DNA of 64,000 nt from Paraspadella gotoi. Lineage: Eukaryota; Chaetognatha. Both the position numbers and the translations under genes were made by a program. Location of the stretch: assembly GCA_051294375.1 (NCBI GenBank), contig CM119264.1:23185955-23249954 (forward strand), read 5' to 3'. Positions 1 to 11,095 of this stretch are shown here, piece after piece (position 1 is the stretch's first letter; each line of letters begins with the position of its first letter). Below the pieces are notes generated by a model. The model ran no database searches, was not told the origin of the DNA, and saw nothing but the letters and a program-made list of their open reading frames with translations.

Positions 1-677
1 GCTACTTTCAACTTTGTGTTCTGAGTCTCATCAAATGTGACTTTTTTCCTCAGATTCATCCAATCCAGCCATTGATCTTGGAGAAGGGTATAGTCCTTAA
101 ACATTTTCTGGATGACATCACTCTTGAGGATGTTGAAGCTTTCCTCAAACTCCTCATCATTGAGTCCCAGACCACCTTGGTGAGCGACTCTGTTTCTTAT
201 TGATTTCAGCTTTTGACTGGCTTCTTTCACATGCGACTTATCGACTTTTTTGATGATGACGTGATCGAAAAGTTGCACATCACACTTTTCGAAGATGGGA
301 ATGTATTTTCCGTCCACGTATTCCGACAATTCCATTTGTTGTTTAAAGCATCTGTAGTTCTTGATGGCATCATAGTTCTCCTGGCACCACTGTTTCCATA
401 ATTGTCCCTCGTTCCAGTCTAATTTTGTTTTCTCTGGGAGGTAGGCTCGGAAGAATGATCTGTACATATGGGGTCCGTCAAATAGAACGGCCCCGCTAAA
501 GTGTATTTGATTGCTGCGTGACTTGCTGCTCGTGTCGTCGGCAGGGGTCGCGGTGACGGCTGAAACAACGTCGACGCCAGCAGCGCCAGTGTCGATGTGG
601 TCATTTAGACGTTCATCTTTCAGAGATTCTGTTGAGACAGGGTCTTCCGCGACCATCGAGGCGGCGTTATTCTCCAT
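1..677 (-). CDS. HEPN-domain protein, DZIP3-like, 5' part (3' end outside window)
   Basis: Reading from an ATG at 677 down to base 1 there is one open frame of 225 codons with no stop; the gene continues beyond the window edge. The first 55 residues are Ala/Thr/Asp-rich and look disordered. A globular, charged region follows. Near residue 165 lies IRNRVAHQGG, an R-N-x3-H motif of the kind that forms the RNase/RNA-binding centre of HEPN domains. It is followed by the acidic LNDEEFEESF helix typical of the DZIP3-like HEPN group found in many invertebrate immune and NLR-like proteins. No intron is seen. The domain call rests on the motif and its setting, not on an alignment. No further domains (ankyrin, NACHT, TPR) can be judged because the C-terminus is missing. 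Confidence 0.55.
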   Translation of the reverse strand, partial: MENNAASMVAEDPVSTESLKDERLNDHIDTGAAGVDVVSAVTATPADDTSSKSRSNQIHFSGAVLFDGPHMYRSFFRAYLPEKTKLDWNEGQLWKQWCQENYDAIKNYRCFKQQMELSEYVDGKYIPIFEKCDVQLFDHVIIKKVDKSHVKEASQKLKSIRNRVAHQGGLGLNDEEFEESFNILKSDVIQKMFKDYTLLQDQWLDWMNLRKKVTFDETQNTKLKV

Positions 678-1479
678 TTCGGCCAAATCGTTGAAAGTAA
701 ATGGAATTTGAATTCAAACCAGAAAGAAAAACCGTTTATTGGCGGCAGGTTTCTTAATGTCCTCTAATCTTTTACTCAAAGTCAAAGAGTAAAAGAATGA
801 AAAAATAATTTAAAACAGGTTTTTGCGTCGGTAAAAGAAATCTGGGGACCACCGATCCGTATTTTATCCAGTCCCGGGAATGTCTCGCAGGTTCTTTCAA
901 AACAGGTTACTTTCTCGACTCAAATGACAGATTCATAAGCAATTAAGCAATAAGCATCCCGTCTGATTCTTTATGATAAGAAAGACTTATGTACGAGAAA
1001 AAAAAAAGCCAAATTTGTTTCTCGTTTAACAAGCTTGAAATAAAAAGTACTGTTTGACTCAAATATACAATTAATGTAATACAATTATATAATAAGTCTC
1101 GTAGTTTAACTACAATTTTATAATTACTGTTATGGTGGACTAAAATCCACCAACCGTTCATCAGTGGCAATTGGTGCCGGAGGCAAGTCATTCGCCTCCC
1201 AACCCAAAGCTCCGGGGTTCTAGCCCGGTGGCCGCCTGGCAGTTAAGAGGGACGGGGCGCTTAACCCGCCTGTAACACGGTGTTACAGCCTGATCCGAAG
1301 CTCAGGGACTGCTTACATTGAACGGTTCTGTCACTTACACATAACAATAATTACTATCTCTTCACTGTCGTAGTTTAAATTAGCAAAGAAAACCGTGGAT
1401 CGTTATTGATAAGTCAAATCTAAAATTAATGAATTATCAATCTGTATGTTGACCATTTGTTAAATTTGAACAATCTAGG
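678..1479. other. Intergenic, HEPN gene to coiled/acidic gene
   Basis: AT-rich spacer between a minus-strand start codon at 677 and a plus-strand exon at about 1480, so it should hold two divergent promoters. The only recognisable content is a SINE-like repeat at about 1131-1336. I see no further exon, although the plus-strand gene needs an upstream exon if its first visible exon is truly internal. Confidence 0.5.
1131..1336 (+). repeat. SINE-like dispersed repeat, family 1, copy A
   Basis: About 200 bases shared with 59531-59714 (opposite orientation, close to identical over most of its length) and, more diverged, with 10255-10392. It opens with a short hairpin (GGTGGA...TCCACC). It has a pol III B-box-like GGTTCTAGCCC in the middle and a conserved block with CGCTTAACCCGCCTGTAACA. 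Its ends carry ACCGTTCA / GAACGGT inverted sequence. This fits a tRNA-derived or pol III-driven SINE or a short MITE-like element. No protein is encoded. Confidence 0.6.
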
Positions 1480-4276
1480 TTGGCCAAAGTGCGTCACACT
1501 TTTATCAACCAATCACTTGCCTCGGATTCGCGACGAATGTCAAAAAAATTCCGGAAGGAAAAACGCTATCTGGACGAGGAGCAGAACAAACTGATTCTCA
1601 GCCTCAAAAGCGTGAGTTTCTGTCGTTATTACTGTTGTTGTCAAATGCCAGCATTGAGATTGACAAAAAAGCGGGAAATTTTATGAGTTTCTATTATATC
1701 TTAACAGTATTTTTACAGTATGTTCCTTCTTTATCAGTATCGAGAGGAGTTGGAGGTATGCCGCGCGGAAACTCGCGACCCTCGACCGACGACTCGCGAC
1801 ATCCTCCGACGCCACGACGCCAAGACGCAGCAGCTGCAGCAAAGATCCGTCACGCAGCCTAATCGAACTGATTCGCCCCCGCAGCAGCAGGAGCACCAAC
1901 CGACGACTTTTTCCGGCGAGCTTCGCTTTCCCTCGCCCCAAAGTCCCTTTCCGGCGGTGAACCCGTTGCCCGGCAGTCGGATGGGACACGCCCTTCCGGC
2001 TGGCATCCCGGGGGCGATTTTCGCCGGGGCAGGGTACCCGGGAGCGGGGCTGGTCGGAGCGGGGTTGTGGGGCGGGACTGCGGCCTGGGGGGAGAAAGGA
2101 GGAGGGGGAACAAGGGGAGGAGGAGGCCCGGTAAAAGAAGTGGAAGGAGGAAGAGGAGAAGAAAAGACGGCTGCGAAAACGAAGAAACATTCGATCCTCA
2201 ACTCGGAGGCAAAACGAGATCCGACAAAATTCGAGACGCTCAAGAAATGTTGGAATCACAAGTTCGCGGATCCGACGAGGCCCTCGCCCAGGGTAAGTTC
2301 GATCGAGTGGGTTAAAGTGGGGGTGAAAGAACTTTGGGGCGTGTTTTAAAAATCAATAAAATATAAAAACAAGAATTGTATTGAAAATATAAGCAGAAGT
2401 ATATAAAACGAAAATGATTTAAAGCAAATCATACGGAAAAAAAAAATAGTGAAGCGACCTCGCTGGCAATCGACAGCCAACTTGCAGTTCAACACCCTTA
2501 TCCCGAGTAGGTTCGCGAGGCGCGTCAACGCATCGGTCGCGTCCTTCGCAGTTATCACTCCGACTCCTCGCGGCTGCATCCGCCGCTCGAAGACGACCGA
2601 CTGCAACTGCCTCGCATTCTCGTCAAGTCACGCAGCACCTCCAGCCTCTCTGTCGTCGAGAAGCCTCGCCTCGACGAGGGTGATTGAGTCTGTTGCGATG
2701 CGCCTCTGGGACTAATGTCATTATATATATTATATATAATATATATATATTTTATATATCATATTATATACTAATGATTTTATTTATTGGTTGTTTGAAA
2801 GTCTCGAGTTACTAAGTCGAGTGTCACGTAAATTTTCTCATTCAAGTGGTTTACGTTTCGTTCACCGCTCAAATTATTCTCATGGTTAAATTGAGAAAAA
2901 TATTCAAGATTAATAAACGGGTTTTTCAGTCGAAGAAAAAACGGGAGTTTTGGAGGACGTGGAAATTTCATTGGCGGAAACGACGGAGGTGGTTGACAGC
3001 GGATTCGGGTCGCAGTTGACCGTCAGCAAACCCGAAAAAAAGGTGAGGTCTTGTGAGTCACGATATTAAATGGGTAAGGATTTTAATCGAAAAAAGTATA
3101 AATTATATTGGTGAACATTTTTTTTAGTTTGCATTATCTACTAGGTAAAATATTGTAGCAGGGCAAAACAATGATGTTTTAATATATTTTCCTAAGTCAT
3201 CGTCAATTTTTGAGTTTATTGTATATTGTATACTTCCGTTAATCCATTTCCCCACGGAACCGGTCTTCAGGTCCACTTCGCATCCGACGCGACCCTCGCC
3301 GACTCCTGCTTCTTCTCCATGAGCGACATTCCCGAATTGCTTGTCCAACCTCCACTGGAGGAAGTGGGCAAGGAGAAGGAGTTGGAGGGAGAGGGTGGAA
3401 AGAAAAAATCTTCGATTAATGACACGGACAAACTCCCGCCAGGGAGCGCGGACAGGGAAAGAGTAGTTGCGGGTGATTGGGAGATGGAGGAGGAGATGGT
3501 TGCAGAGATGGAAGAGAAGATGGTTGCAGAGATGGAAGAGAAGATGGTTGCAGAGACGATTTCTTTGGAAGGCAAAGATGCTGCTGGAACTCGGGAGAAA
3601 GAACAACCGCCGGAAGGAGGCAAACCAGATAATTCAAAGTGAGTACTATATAACAAAGAATGCGATTCCCAAAATATGGGGGAAATGGCGGGAAAAAGTC
3701 TTGATTGATTTTAATATGTTGCAAGAATATCGTTACTGTCTAAAAACTTTATTCTTTTATTCTGTCTTAGAAAAGAAAAGTTAAGAATCGAAAACGAGGT
3801 GGAAGCTGTCACCAAATTCCGAGAAATGCTAATCACGGACAAGCAGACGAAATCCGAAGTCAAGGTCAAGAAGAAAATGCCAAAGACGCTGGATGAAACC
3901 ATAGAACAGGAGATCAGCAATCAGGTGACATGGGCGCTTTTGATTTTTAGTAGAATTGCACGCGCAGAATAGATACTTGAAGTTACAAGAACTTATATGA
4001 TAATTCCTTTGCAGATCGAAAACGGACTTTCGTTGAAATCTCGCGCGAAAATGATCGACGCGGTTTACAAGTAATGATCAATAGTTACCTGTCGTACTAT
4101 AATTATTATTTCTACGTACATTTGTTTGGAGATGGCAAGTTGCAAATGTCTCTCTTAACAAAGTAATTTTATATTCTAGGCAGCTAAGGAAGAGATACGG
4201 CGTAAACGTGTTGGAACAAGTCAATAAATACGTCAGTAAAAAGTTAGAACAATCCAAAACGAATCGCAGAGGTTGG

Positions 4277-4315
<39 letters not shown>

Positions 4316-5417
4316 TCCCATAATCACACGTCTTATTGCAATGACTCTCGTTGACCACAGATTCCGATAAAGACGACACCGCCACAGCCGCCTCAGCTCC
4401 CGCCGCCGCTGCAGCTTCCGCCGCCGCCAACATCGAGTCCAAAACCCAACCTCCAGAACTTAAAGAAAATGTGAGAGTTAAGGTAAACCACACTCGGCGC
4501 CTTAACTTAAGTGAGGGTGAGGAAACTTTATCAGCGTCAATATCTGAAGAATTGAAATAATTTTTAAGTAGAAATAGAAACATACTTTGTGTTTATATAA
4601 ATCTTTGTGCTGAGGATAAATTTCGACATGACTCAGGTTCGACTAAAACGTGAAGCTTTGAAAGTGAAGCGCAACACTGTTTTTGTTTGATTGAAAACCG
4701 CGCGATTGAAATAACGTAATCAAAATTTCAAATCAAATTGACCTTTTGTTTCGATAAGAATTCTATTTTTTTTTATTCTGCAGCAGTGACGTCAGATGCG
4801 CTTAGCTCTTCTCTCCTTCAATTTCTTAGGTTAAAGGTTGTTTTTTTTCCGTATAATATCATTTGTTTTGACGTTAGTTTGTTTCTTCACCATGAATTAT
4901 AAACTGGCACTTTATATCAAGCTGTATATTAGCTACGTTTAACTGTAATTTTTCTGAATTGCGTAAAACTCGTTTGTCACAAACGAAGATTAGTGGAACA
5001 CACGAAGCGAATTATAGCCAAATTTATTGTATTCCGAATGAAAATATTTTTTTACAAATCACAACATTTAGTAACTAATGTTGTATTAAATATTCTCTCT
5101 AAAACTTTTCAATTTTGTCGACCAGGGCTTCCCCGCTCTCTGCTTCTTTCCCGTTCAAATACCAAAGGTAGGTCCTTCTTCAAAAAGTTTAAGAAAATTT
5201 TAAAATTAAACAATTATGACGAAAACTGAACTCCTTTTCGTTCAGCCGACGATGGAGCAATTCTGGCCGATGCTGAAGGACCCGTCCTTCGAAGAGGTGA
5301 TGGAGAAACTGCTGTTGAAGCAGGTGAAGCATTTGAAGGCTCGAGGCGTCGTCGGCGACTACAGCATGTTCGACTTTGAAGGACATCACTCCGTCTGGAA
5401 AAAAGAAGACTCTGAAC

Positions 5418-5500
<83 letters not shown>

Positions 5501-5557
5501 AGCATTTTAAACCACTCCCATATTGCCGTCGCCATCTCATGCTTGTTTTCTTTTTGA
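1480..5557 (+). CDS. Acidic low-complexity protein, at least 11 exons, function unknown
   Basis: Exons inferred from splice sites with matching phases: 1480-1611, 1738-2290, 2511-2679, 2930-3042, 3271-3638, 3771-3924, 4015-4070, 4180-4271, 4361-4482, 5126-5167, 5246-5557. From 2511 onward every donor phase agrees with the next acceptor, which is strong evidence for a real gene. The start is uncertain: either the in-frame ATG at 1537 or an upstream exon. The first exon is charged and helical (YLDEEQNKL); the second is Pro/Gly-rich. Exon five carries three copies of a VAEMEEKM-type acidic repeat. Later exons are Lys/Glu-rich with an Ala-rich stretch, and the last begins PTMEQFWPMLKD and looks globular. 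No donor is visible after it, so the frame runs through a (TC)n microsatellite into Ser-Leu repeats and stops at 5557. I do not recognise the family. Confidence 0.6.
4273..4317. repeat. (TC)n microsatellite in intron
   Basis: A run of TC dinucleotides begins directly after the donor of the exon ending at 4271 and occupies about half of that 89-base intron. Confidence 0.9.
5419..5496. repeat. (TC)n microsatellite, possibly translated
   Basis: Two runs of TC dinucleotides separated by a short interruption. They are in the open frame of the preceding exon and would encode alternating Ser-Leu if no intron removes them. Confidence 0.9.
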
Positions 5558-6993
5558 TTCTTTCGTGTTTTACATTTGTCATAATATAATCAAATGAAAA
5601 AAATGACTATAATAAAATTTGTCGTTCTCTATTTCCTTTCCTTCGACTGCGTCAATTTTGTCGCGATTCCCGGATTTTGTCGTCAGGGTAAGGAAGAACA
5701 GGAGAATGGAGATAAAACTAAGAAGAGAACCCATTGGAGAATCGATAGGAATCTTGACGGTAGAAATTTTTTTTGGCTTAGGTTTAGATTTATCTATTAG
5801 TATTTTTAAGTGGTTTTTCAAAACCCGGGTCGGCGTAAGTAAAATTTTACCGAGAAGATTATTAAAGAAAAAAGTGCGAGGCTAAATTGATATTAAAATG
5901 AATGAATAAAAAATTCTGAACAAATTTAAAATCTGAGAAGAAATACGTAATCAAGATAAGAATCCACAACAAAAAAAAAATCCACCAGAAGAACTCATTG
6001 TTTCGCGTCCCATGAGATCCGAAGATAATGGTCCGAGGCGAGAGGTTAATCAGCGCAATAAAAATGTTCGCCATAAAAAAAAAAAATTCTCCTGAGTCGA
6101 ACCCGACTTTATTAATTTTTGACTCGGATGAATGATAGTCCTTGGATTCCGATCGCTGATTGCCCCGCTGTTGGCGCGAGTCGGAGAAACGCAAAAGATT
6201 TGATGGAAATGATATTTATCATCTGGGTTTTAGGTAATGATTATAAAGTTTTTCTTGATCGTTATACATTACTAATAGTATTAGGCACTTATCTGAGAAC
6301 CAGAGATTCAATCCAAAGTCGAGTTACAATTGTTTTTCTTTATTTTTTGAGAAAGAATATCTTTTTAAATAAACCGCTTTTCCCAATTATTAAGAGGTAT
6401 TTTTTAACTTGTCGAAATTAATGAACCAAAAAATAGATTTTATGGTTTTAACGTCGAAAACCCTAGATTTTCATTCTGTTTAAATTTTAGTATGTAATTT
6501 GCTTTTTATTATCGAAAAACTGACACTTTTTAAGACGTAGAATGCGTATTTTGTCGTGGATTAATATCGTGAATCATAATTTTTGTTGTAAGACGACAAA
6601 AGTTCAATTCAACCTCGAATGACCTGATGAAATGAAATGAAATGAAATGAAATTCGTCCCTCTACTTTTTAAAATTTTCTTTTATCGAATTCGGTCTGAA
6701 AAAATGAGGCGACGAAGATTAAAGTGAAAATCAAAAAACAAAAAGAAAACTAAATAAAAAATCAAAAAAACAAAAAGATTCAGACCACGAGACACATAAT
6801 GGAGGCAGTTTATATCTCTCAGGTAAAAAAGAGGGAAACCCTATAAAAACGCGACAAGTGTCTTAATAATTTTAATCAATTATTTTTTTTTGCCAAAAAA
6901 AGTTTTTATTTTTTTGATCCGCCGAACGCTTGTCCGACACCTGCCTTCCGACTGACCTACACCCGCCCACCACCGGTCCGCCACCCGACTTAG
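5558..6993. other. Intergenic, nothing coding seen
   Basis: AT-rich spacer with short A/T runs and a small pentanucleotide repeat (GAAAT, five units) near 6630-6652. A weak acceptor-like site near 5687 followed by a short open stretch could be a further exon of the upstream gene, but nothing supports it. The region just before 6994 should hold the ABHD6 promoter; I see no clear TATA box or initiator. Confidence 0.4.
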
Positions 6994-7774
6994 ATGTCGG
7001 CCGGTCTGATTCGGTGCTTCATCGACCAACAAATGCGACGCGCATCCTTCCGCCGGAAATTCGTCAGCGTCGGGGGTGTCGAAGTCAGTTACTTGGAACG
7101 CGGCGATAAAAAGTGCCCCTGCGCGGAAGGGAAAGCGGAAGCGGCAGAAGGCCGCAGCGGCAACCGCGGCAGTCGACGAGGTTTTGGGAGTGGGAAGCGG
7201 AGCCGCGGGAGCCGCAGCGGCGGAAGCCGCAGCTTCGGATCGATCAGCAGATCGAACAGCAGCTCCGTCCAGAGAAAAGAAAGAAATCGGAATGCCGTCG
7301 AGATAAACAACAACAAAAGCGTCTCGTGGACGAAGGAGGACGAAGAAGACGACGACGAGGCATCCCCATCCTCATCTCCCTCTTCTCTTTCTTCCACTTT
7401 GCCTTCGCAAAATCAAGACGGAGCCTCGCTTCAAAACTCGGCGCCCGAACGGATCGTCGACGCCGCCGCCAGTGGCGATGCCTTCCGCGCCGACTCCACC
7501 TCGGCCTCCGCGGCATCCGTCAACCGGTCCTCAGCCGCTCGCGCTGCTGCCTCCGCCCCATCCGCCGCCTACTCCGCCCCAGCCTTCAACCGCTCCGCCT
7601 GCGTGGACGTCAACGTCGTGACCTCCAGCCTCCCGTCGACGGTGATGCTCCTCATTCACGGATTCGCCGCCGATGGCCGATGTTGGGCGCCGCTCGTCCG
7701 TCACTTCGAGTCCAGCGTCCACGCCGTCGCCATCGATTTGCCGGGATTCGGGAGTCGACGGAAAATGAGGCGGT

Positions 7775-7870
<96 letters not shown>

Positions 7871-8811
7871 TTCCCTACTTTTCCCGACCGCAGGTTCTCT
7901 CCACCGAAGCTCTGCCTCGTTTCATTCGAGACTTCGTCTTCTCTGTATCGCTCAATCTTCACCCCGGCGGCATCCACGTCGTGGGTCACTCGATGGGCGG
8001 CGCCGTGGCGGCGGCGTTCGTGGCGCTTCATGGCGCCGACTCTGGCGTGACGAGGTTGACGCTGATCTCGCCGGCGATGACTACGCCGCGGCCGAGCCCC
8101 TTCATGAAGGCGGCGGAGCGAGGAGAGTTCGAACGTTGGTTGACGCCTTCGCGACCGGCAGATTTGAAGAAGACCTTGGATCACGTGGTCTGTCGGCGGA
8201 AGTTGAAGGTCATGTTGAGATTACCGGGCGTCGTCGGAGGATTGCATAAAGTAAGTCGGATAGCGTTTCGTGGTAGATCTGACCGCTTGTCTTTTGTCTG
8301 TTTTACTTCGTCATACTGCAGCCGCATGCTTATGAGATTTTGCTCGCAGCCGTCTTCGTTCGAAACGTTAAAAAGTCAATGATTTTAAAACCCCGTAGTT
8401 GACCATGGAAATTTATTGGCTTAAAGTTAAGAATCCCAAATCTATCTGAATAACTCACCCTCAAACTCCTCATTCCCTCATTATCTCTTCACCCAGGTTT
8501 TCCTCACCGAAGAGAAGCGGCGCGTGGGGCGCCTCATTTGGCGCCGCCTCAAATCCTTTTTCTGGGACTCGGAGCGATTTTACATCGCTTACGGCGCCGA
8601 GACCAAAGTGCCGACGACGCTTGTTTGGGGCCGCGAGGACGGCATCATCGACGTCTCCGGCGTTGAGGTGCTCGTCCGGTGCTACGACGCCCCCGAAGTC
8701 GTCGTGCTTGAGAAGTGCAGCCACGCCATCTTCCTGGAGCGCGGGCCCAAAGTGGCGCGGATTTTGCGTCGGGTGGCGGGGAAGGGAGGAGGGGAAGACG
8801 TCGTCGTTTGA
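6994..8811 (+). CDS. ABHD6: Monoacylglycerol lipase ABHD6 (alpha/beta hydrolase)
   Basis: Serine hydrolase that, in animals, cleaves monoacylglycerols including 2-arachidonoylglycerol at membranes. Three exons: 6994-7772, 7894-8250, 8497-8811. The frame shows the oxyanion-hole motif LLIHGFAAD, the nucleophile elbow GHSMGG in exon 2, and the acid (WGREDGIIDVSG) and histidine (CSHAIFLERG) of the triad in exon 3. The last region is very close to vertebrate ABHD6. The predicted protein is about 483 residues against about 340 usual; the excess is a Ser/Ala/Arg-rich insert of about 150 residues between the first beta strands (7110-7610). Exon 1 is out of frame with exon 2 by one base. After PGFG near 7750 the expected continuation lies in another frame, so a base is missing there, either through sequencing error or a true frameshift. 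Intron 1 is 121 bases and almost entirely (GA)n. Confidence 0.85.
7775..7867. repeat. (GA)n microsatellite filling ABHD6 intron 1
   Basis: GA dinucleotides with a few interruptions start within the donor sequence (GTGAGAGAGA) and end 27 bases before the acceptor at 7893. Confidence 0.95.
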
Positions 8812-9881
8812 GAGGATGAGGGGAGGGGAGGAGTAGCGGTTTTTTTTCCAATTGCAGAATTCTTTTTGGTTGTTTTTAATTTTCTTTAAAATCAATCAAC
8901 ATTAGTTTAGATTATTTTATGGCCCACGTTCAAAGTTCGAATCTCGCAATATTATGGATTTACGGCTTTTTAGTATCAAAATAAACGTTAATTTTTTTTT
9001 TACGTCCTTTAACAAGTATAACGATTTTGACAATGATAATGATAATGACAATGACCATTTTTTCACTAATGATTAAGTTTAGTCCTTTGGTTAATTTTTA
9101 TTTCACATAGACTTTGGTTTATATCCGCTCGGCGTCTCTACTTCAACGCTTTCGATTACGAAACAGGAGAGAAAAACAAAATAGCACGATAGAGCTTCCC
9201 AAGAGAAAAATGTGGTTTCGGAATGTAATCCCAAAGATAAAAGATTTTATTACTAATATTTGTCGCAAGCGAGTTTTATGCTTATTCTATTTCTTATTCT
9301 CATACGTACGAAAGAAAAATTCCTTGTTCTTAAAATTTATTCCGATACAAAAAATTCAAAACATAGCTTATGTCATAACTTATGTCATAAGCAGAACAAA
9401 AGCACCAGCGAAGATTTCCATTTAAATTCAAGCGTCAGATTCGCCGCTTCTCCCAGGCGATTCGATGATCGTCAAAAAATCGATTGCCTGGTGGAAATAT
9501 ATGAATAATATTATAAATATATATTGAATAATTCAATAAAATACTAATTAGTAATCGGCTTTACTCCATTTGGAAAGTGATCCTTTTCAAAATATCTGAT
9601 TTAATAAAGCCCTTATCTCGCACAATGACTTTTACCTCGAAAGCTGATACATTTTCTTTTCTTTTCTTTATTTTCTTTCTTTTCTTTTTTTTTCTTTTTT
9701 TTCTTTCTTTTCTTTCTTTTCTTTCTTTTCTTTCTTTTCTTTCTTTTCTTTCTTTTCTTTCTTTTCTTTCTTTTCTTTCTTTTCTTTTCTTTCTTTTCTT
9801 TTTTTTCTTTCTTTTCTTTCTTTTTCTTTATTTTCTATTTCTTTCGCTCTTTCCTTTCTTTGATTCCTTTATTCTTATTTC
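8812..9881. other. 3' flank of ABHD6 and TTTCT-rich repeat
   Basis: Convergent spacer between ABHD6 (+) and the membrane-protein gene (-). It is AT-rich, with a (TTTC/TTTCT)n tract at about 9655-9835. An isolated B-box-like GTTCGAATC lies near 8936 without a partner A box. No gene is visible. Confidence 0.6.
9655..9835. repeat. (TTTCT)n/(TTTC)n microsatellite
   Basis: Long pyrimidine tract of TTTCTTTCTTTTC units, about 180 bases. It lies just beyond the stop codon of the minus-strand membrane-protein gene, so in its 3' UTR as purine-rich RNA. Confidence 0.95.
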
Positions 9882-11048
9882 CTACCCTTTTCTTACCTTT
9901 CCCTTTCCCTTCCCGCCCTTCTCCCTGGCGGCGGCGGCGGCGAGGGCCTTCCTCCTCCTCCTCCCGCAGACTTTCTCCAACAGGTCGAGGAAGACGGCGA
10001 GGACGTAGAGTTTGAGGAGGAGCCTCTTCCTCGTCGTCATCACGAGGATGAAATCGCGGTCGCGGCGGTGGAGGCGTCGGGCGAAGGCTGAGAGAGAGCG
10101 AGAGAGAGTGAGAGAGAGTCAAATATTTCCATATCATTTTTGGTCATCGCCGCTGAATCTAGGATTATTTTTCCTATGTATTAACTTTAAGCTCGCGCAT
10201 ATGACATTTGAAGAGACCAAAATTTAGTAAAGAATTAAATAGTTCATAAGCTTTGGATCAGCAACCTGTTACTGACGGGTTATGGGGCCCGTCCCACCTA
10301 ACTTCGAGGCGGCCACCTGCTAGGGTTGGGTGGCGAATAAGTTGCCTCCGGCTCCAATGACCGCTCCGAACGGTACGTGGATTTTAATCAACCTTACATT
10401 GATGGTAACCATTGATGGCTACTTCAACGACTTTAACAAAACATCTCTCACCCGGCATCATCTGCAAAAATTTTCCCGCCGTCTTGCGGATTGAAGGTTT
10501 GACGCTTCCGGCAAAGAGCGAAGTTCGTCGCGCTTGGTTGTGAGACTCGATTAGATCGTCGAGAACATCCCAGAGGGTCTTCTGCATCGGATGTTGTTGA
10601 AGCTGTGGAGAGGGAAGATGTTTTTAATAGTAAAATGTACCCGAGTTAGCGTTAAATTGCAATTGCGTCTAAGCTGAAGAGAGCAAAGCAACTAGTAGGT
10701 TTCAGACACTTCTTACATTGAATAAAGTCCTAAAAATGCAAAAAACTAATGTAAAATTACAATACAATGAGAAAAAAAAAGATCCATTTGAAGAAACTAT
10801 TCGTTATCAAATTGAAGAAACAAAATGGTTAAAATCCGTTCACCGATAATTCTTAGGTTTACTGACCCAATGGCCGCTTTACCTCGGATTCCCTGCAGAA
10901 GGCGTTGATGATTTGGATTTCTCTGGCCAACTCGTGGACGGGGACGAATGTAGATGGCATCGAGAGAGATCGATCAAGGATCAAACGGGCTTTGATTACC
11001 TTTGCAAAGAATTAACTATTTGGTTATATGATAATAGAAAAAGGGATT

Positions 11049-11095
<47 letters not shown>

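Noticed and set aside
1681-2259. Minus-strand gene opposite the second exon of the acidic protein
   Set aside because: Antisense shadow of a GC-rich exon; the plus-strand chain of splice phases explains the region.
8920-8960. tRNA or SINE fragment (GTTCGAATC)
   Set aside because: Only a B-box-like string, with no A box and no second copy.
9577-10137. Plus-strand or minus-strand Phe/Ser-rich gene over the TTTCT repeat
   Set aside because: Repeat translation. The only supported coding sequence here is the last exon of the minus-strand membrane protein (9882-10087).
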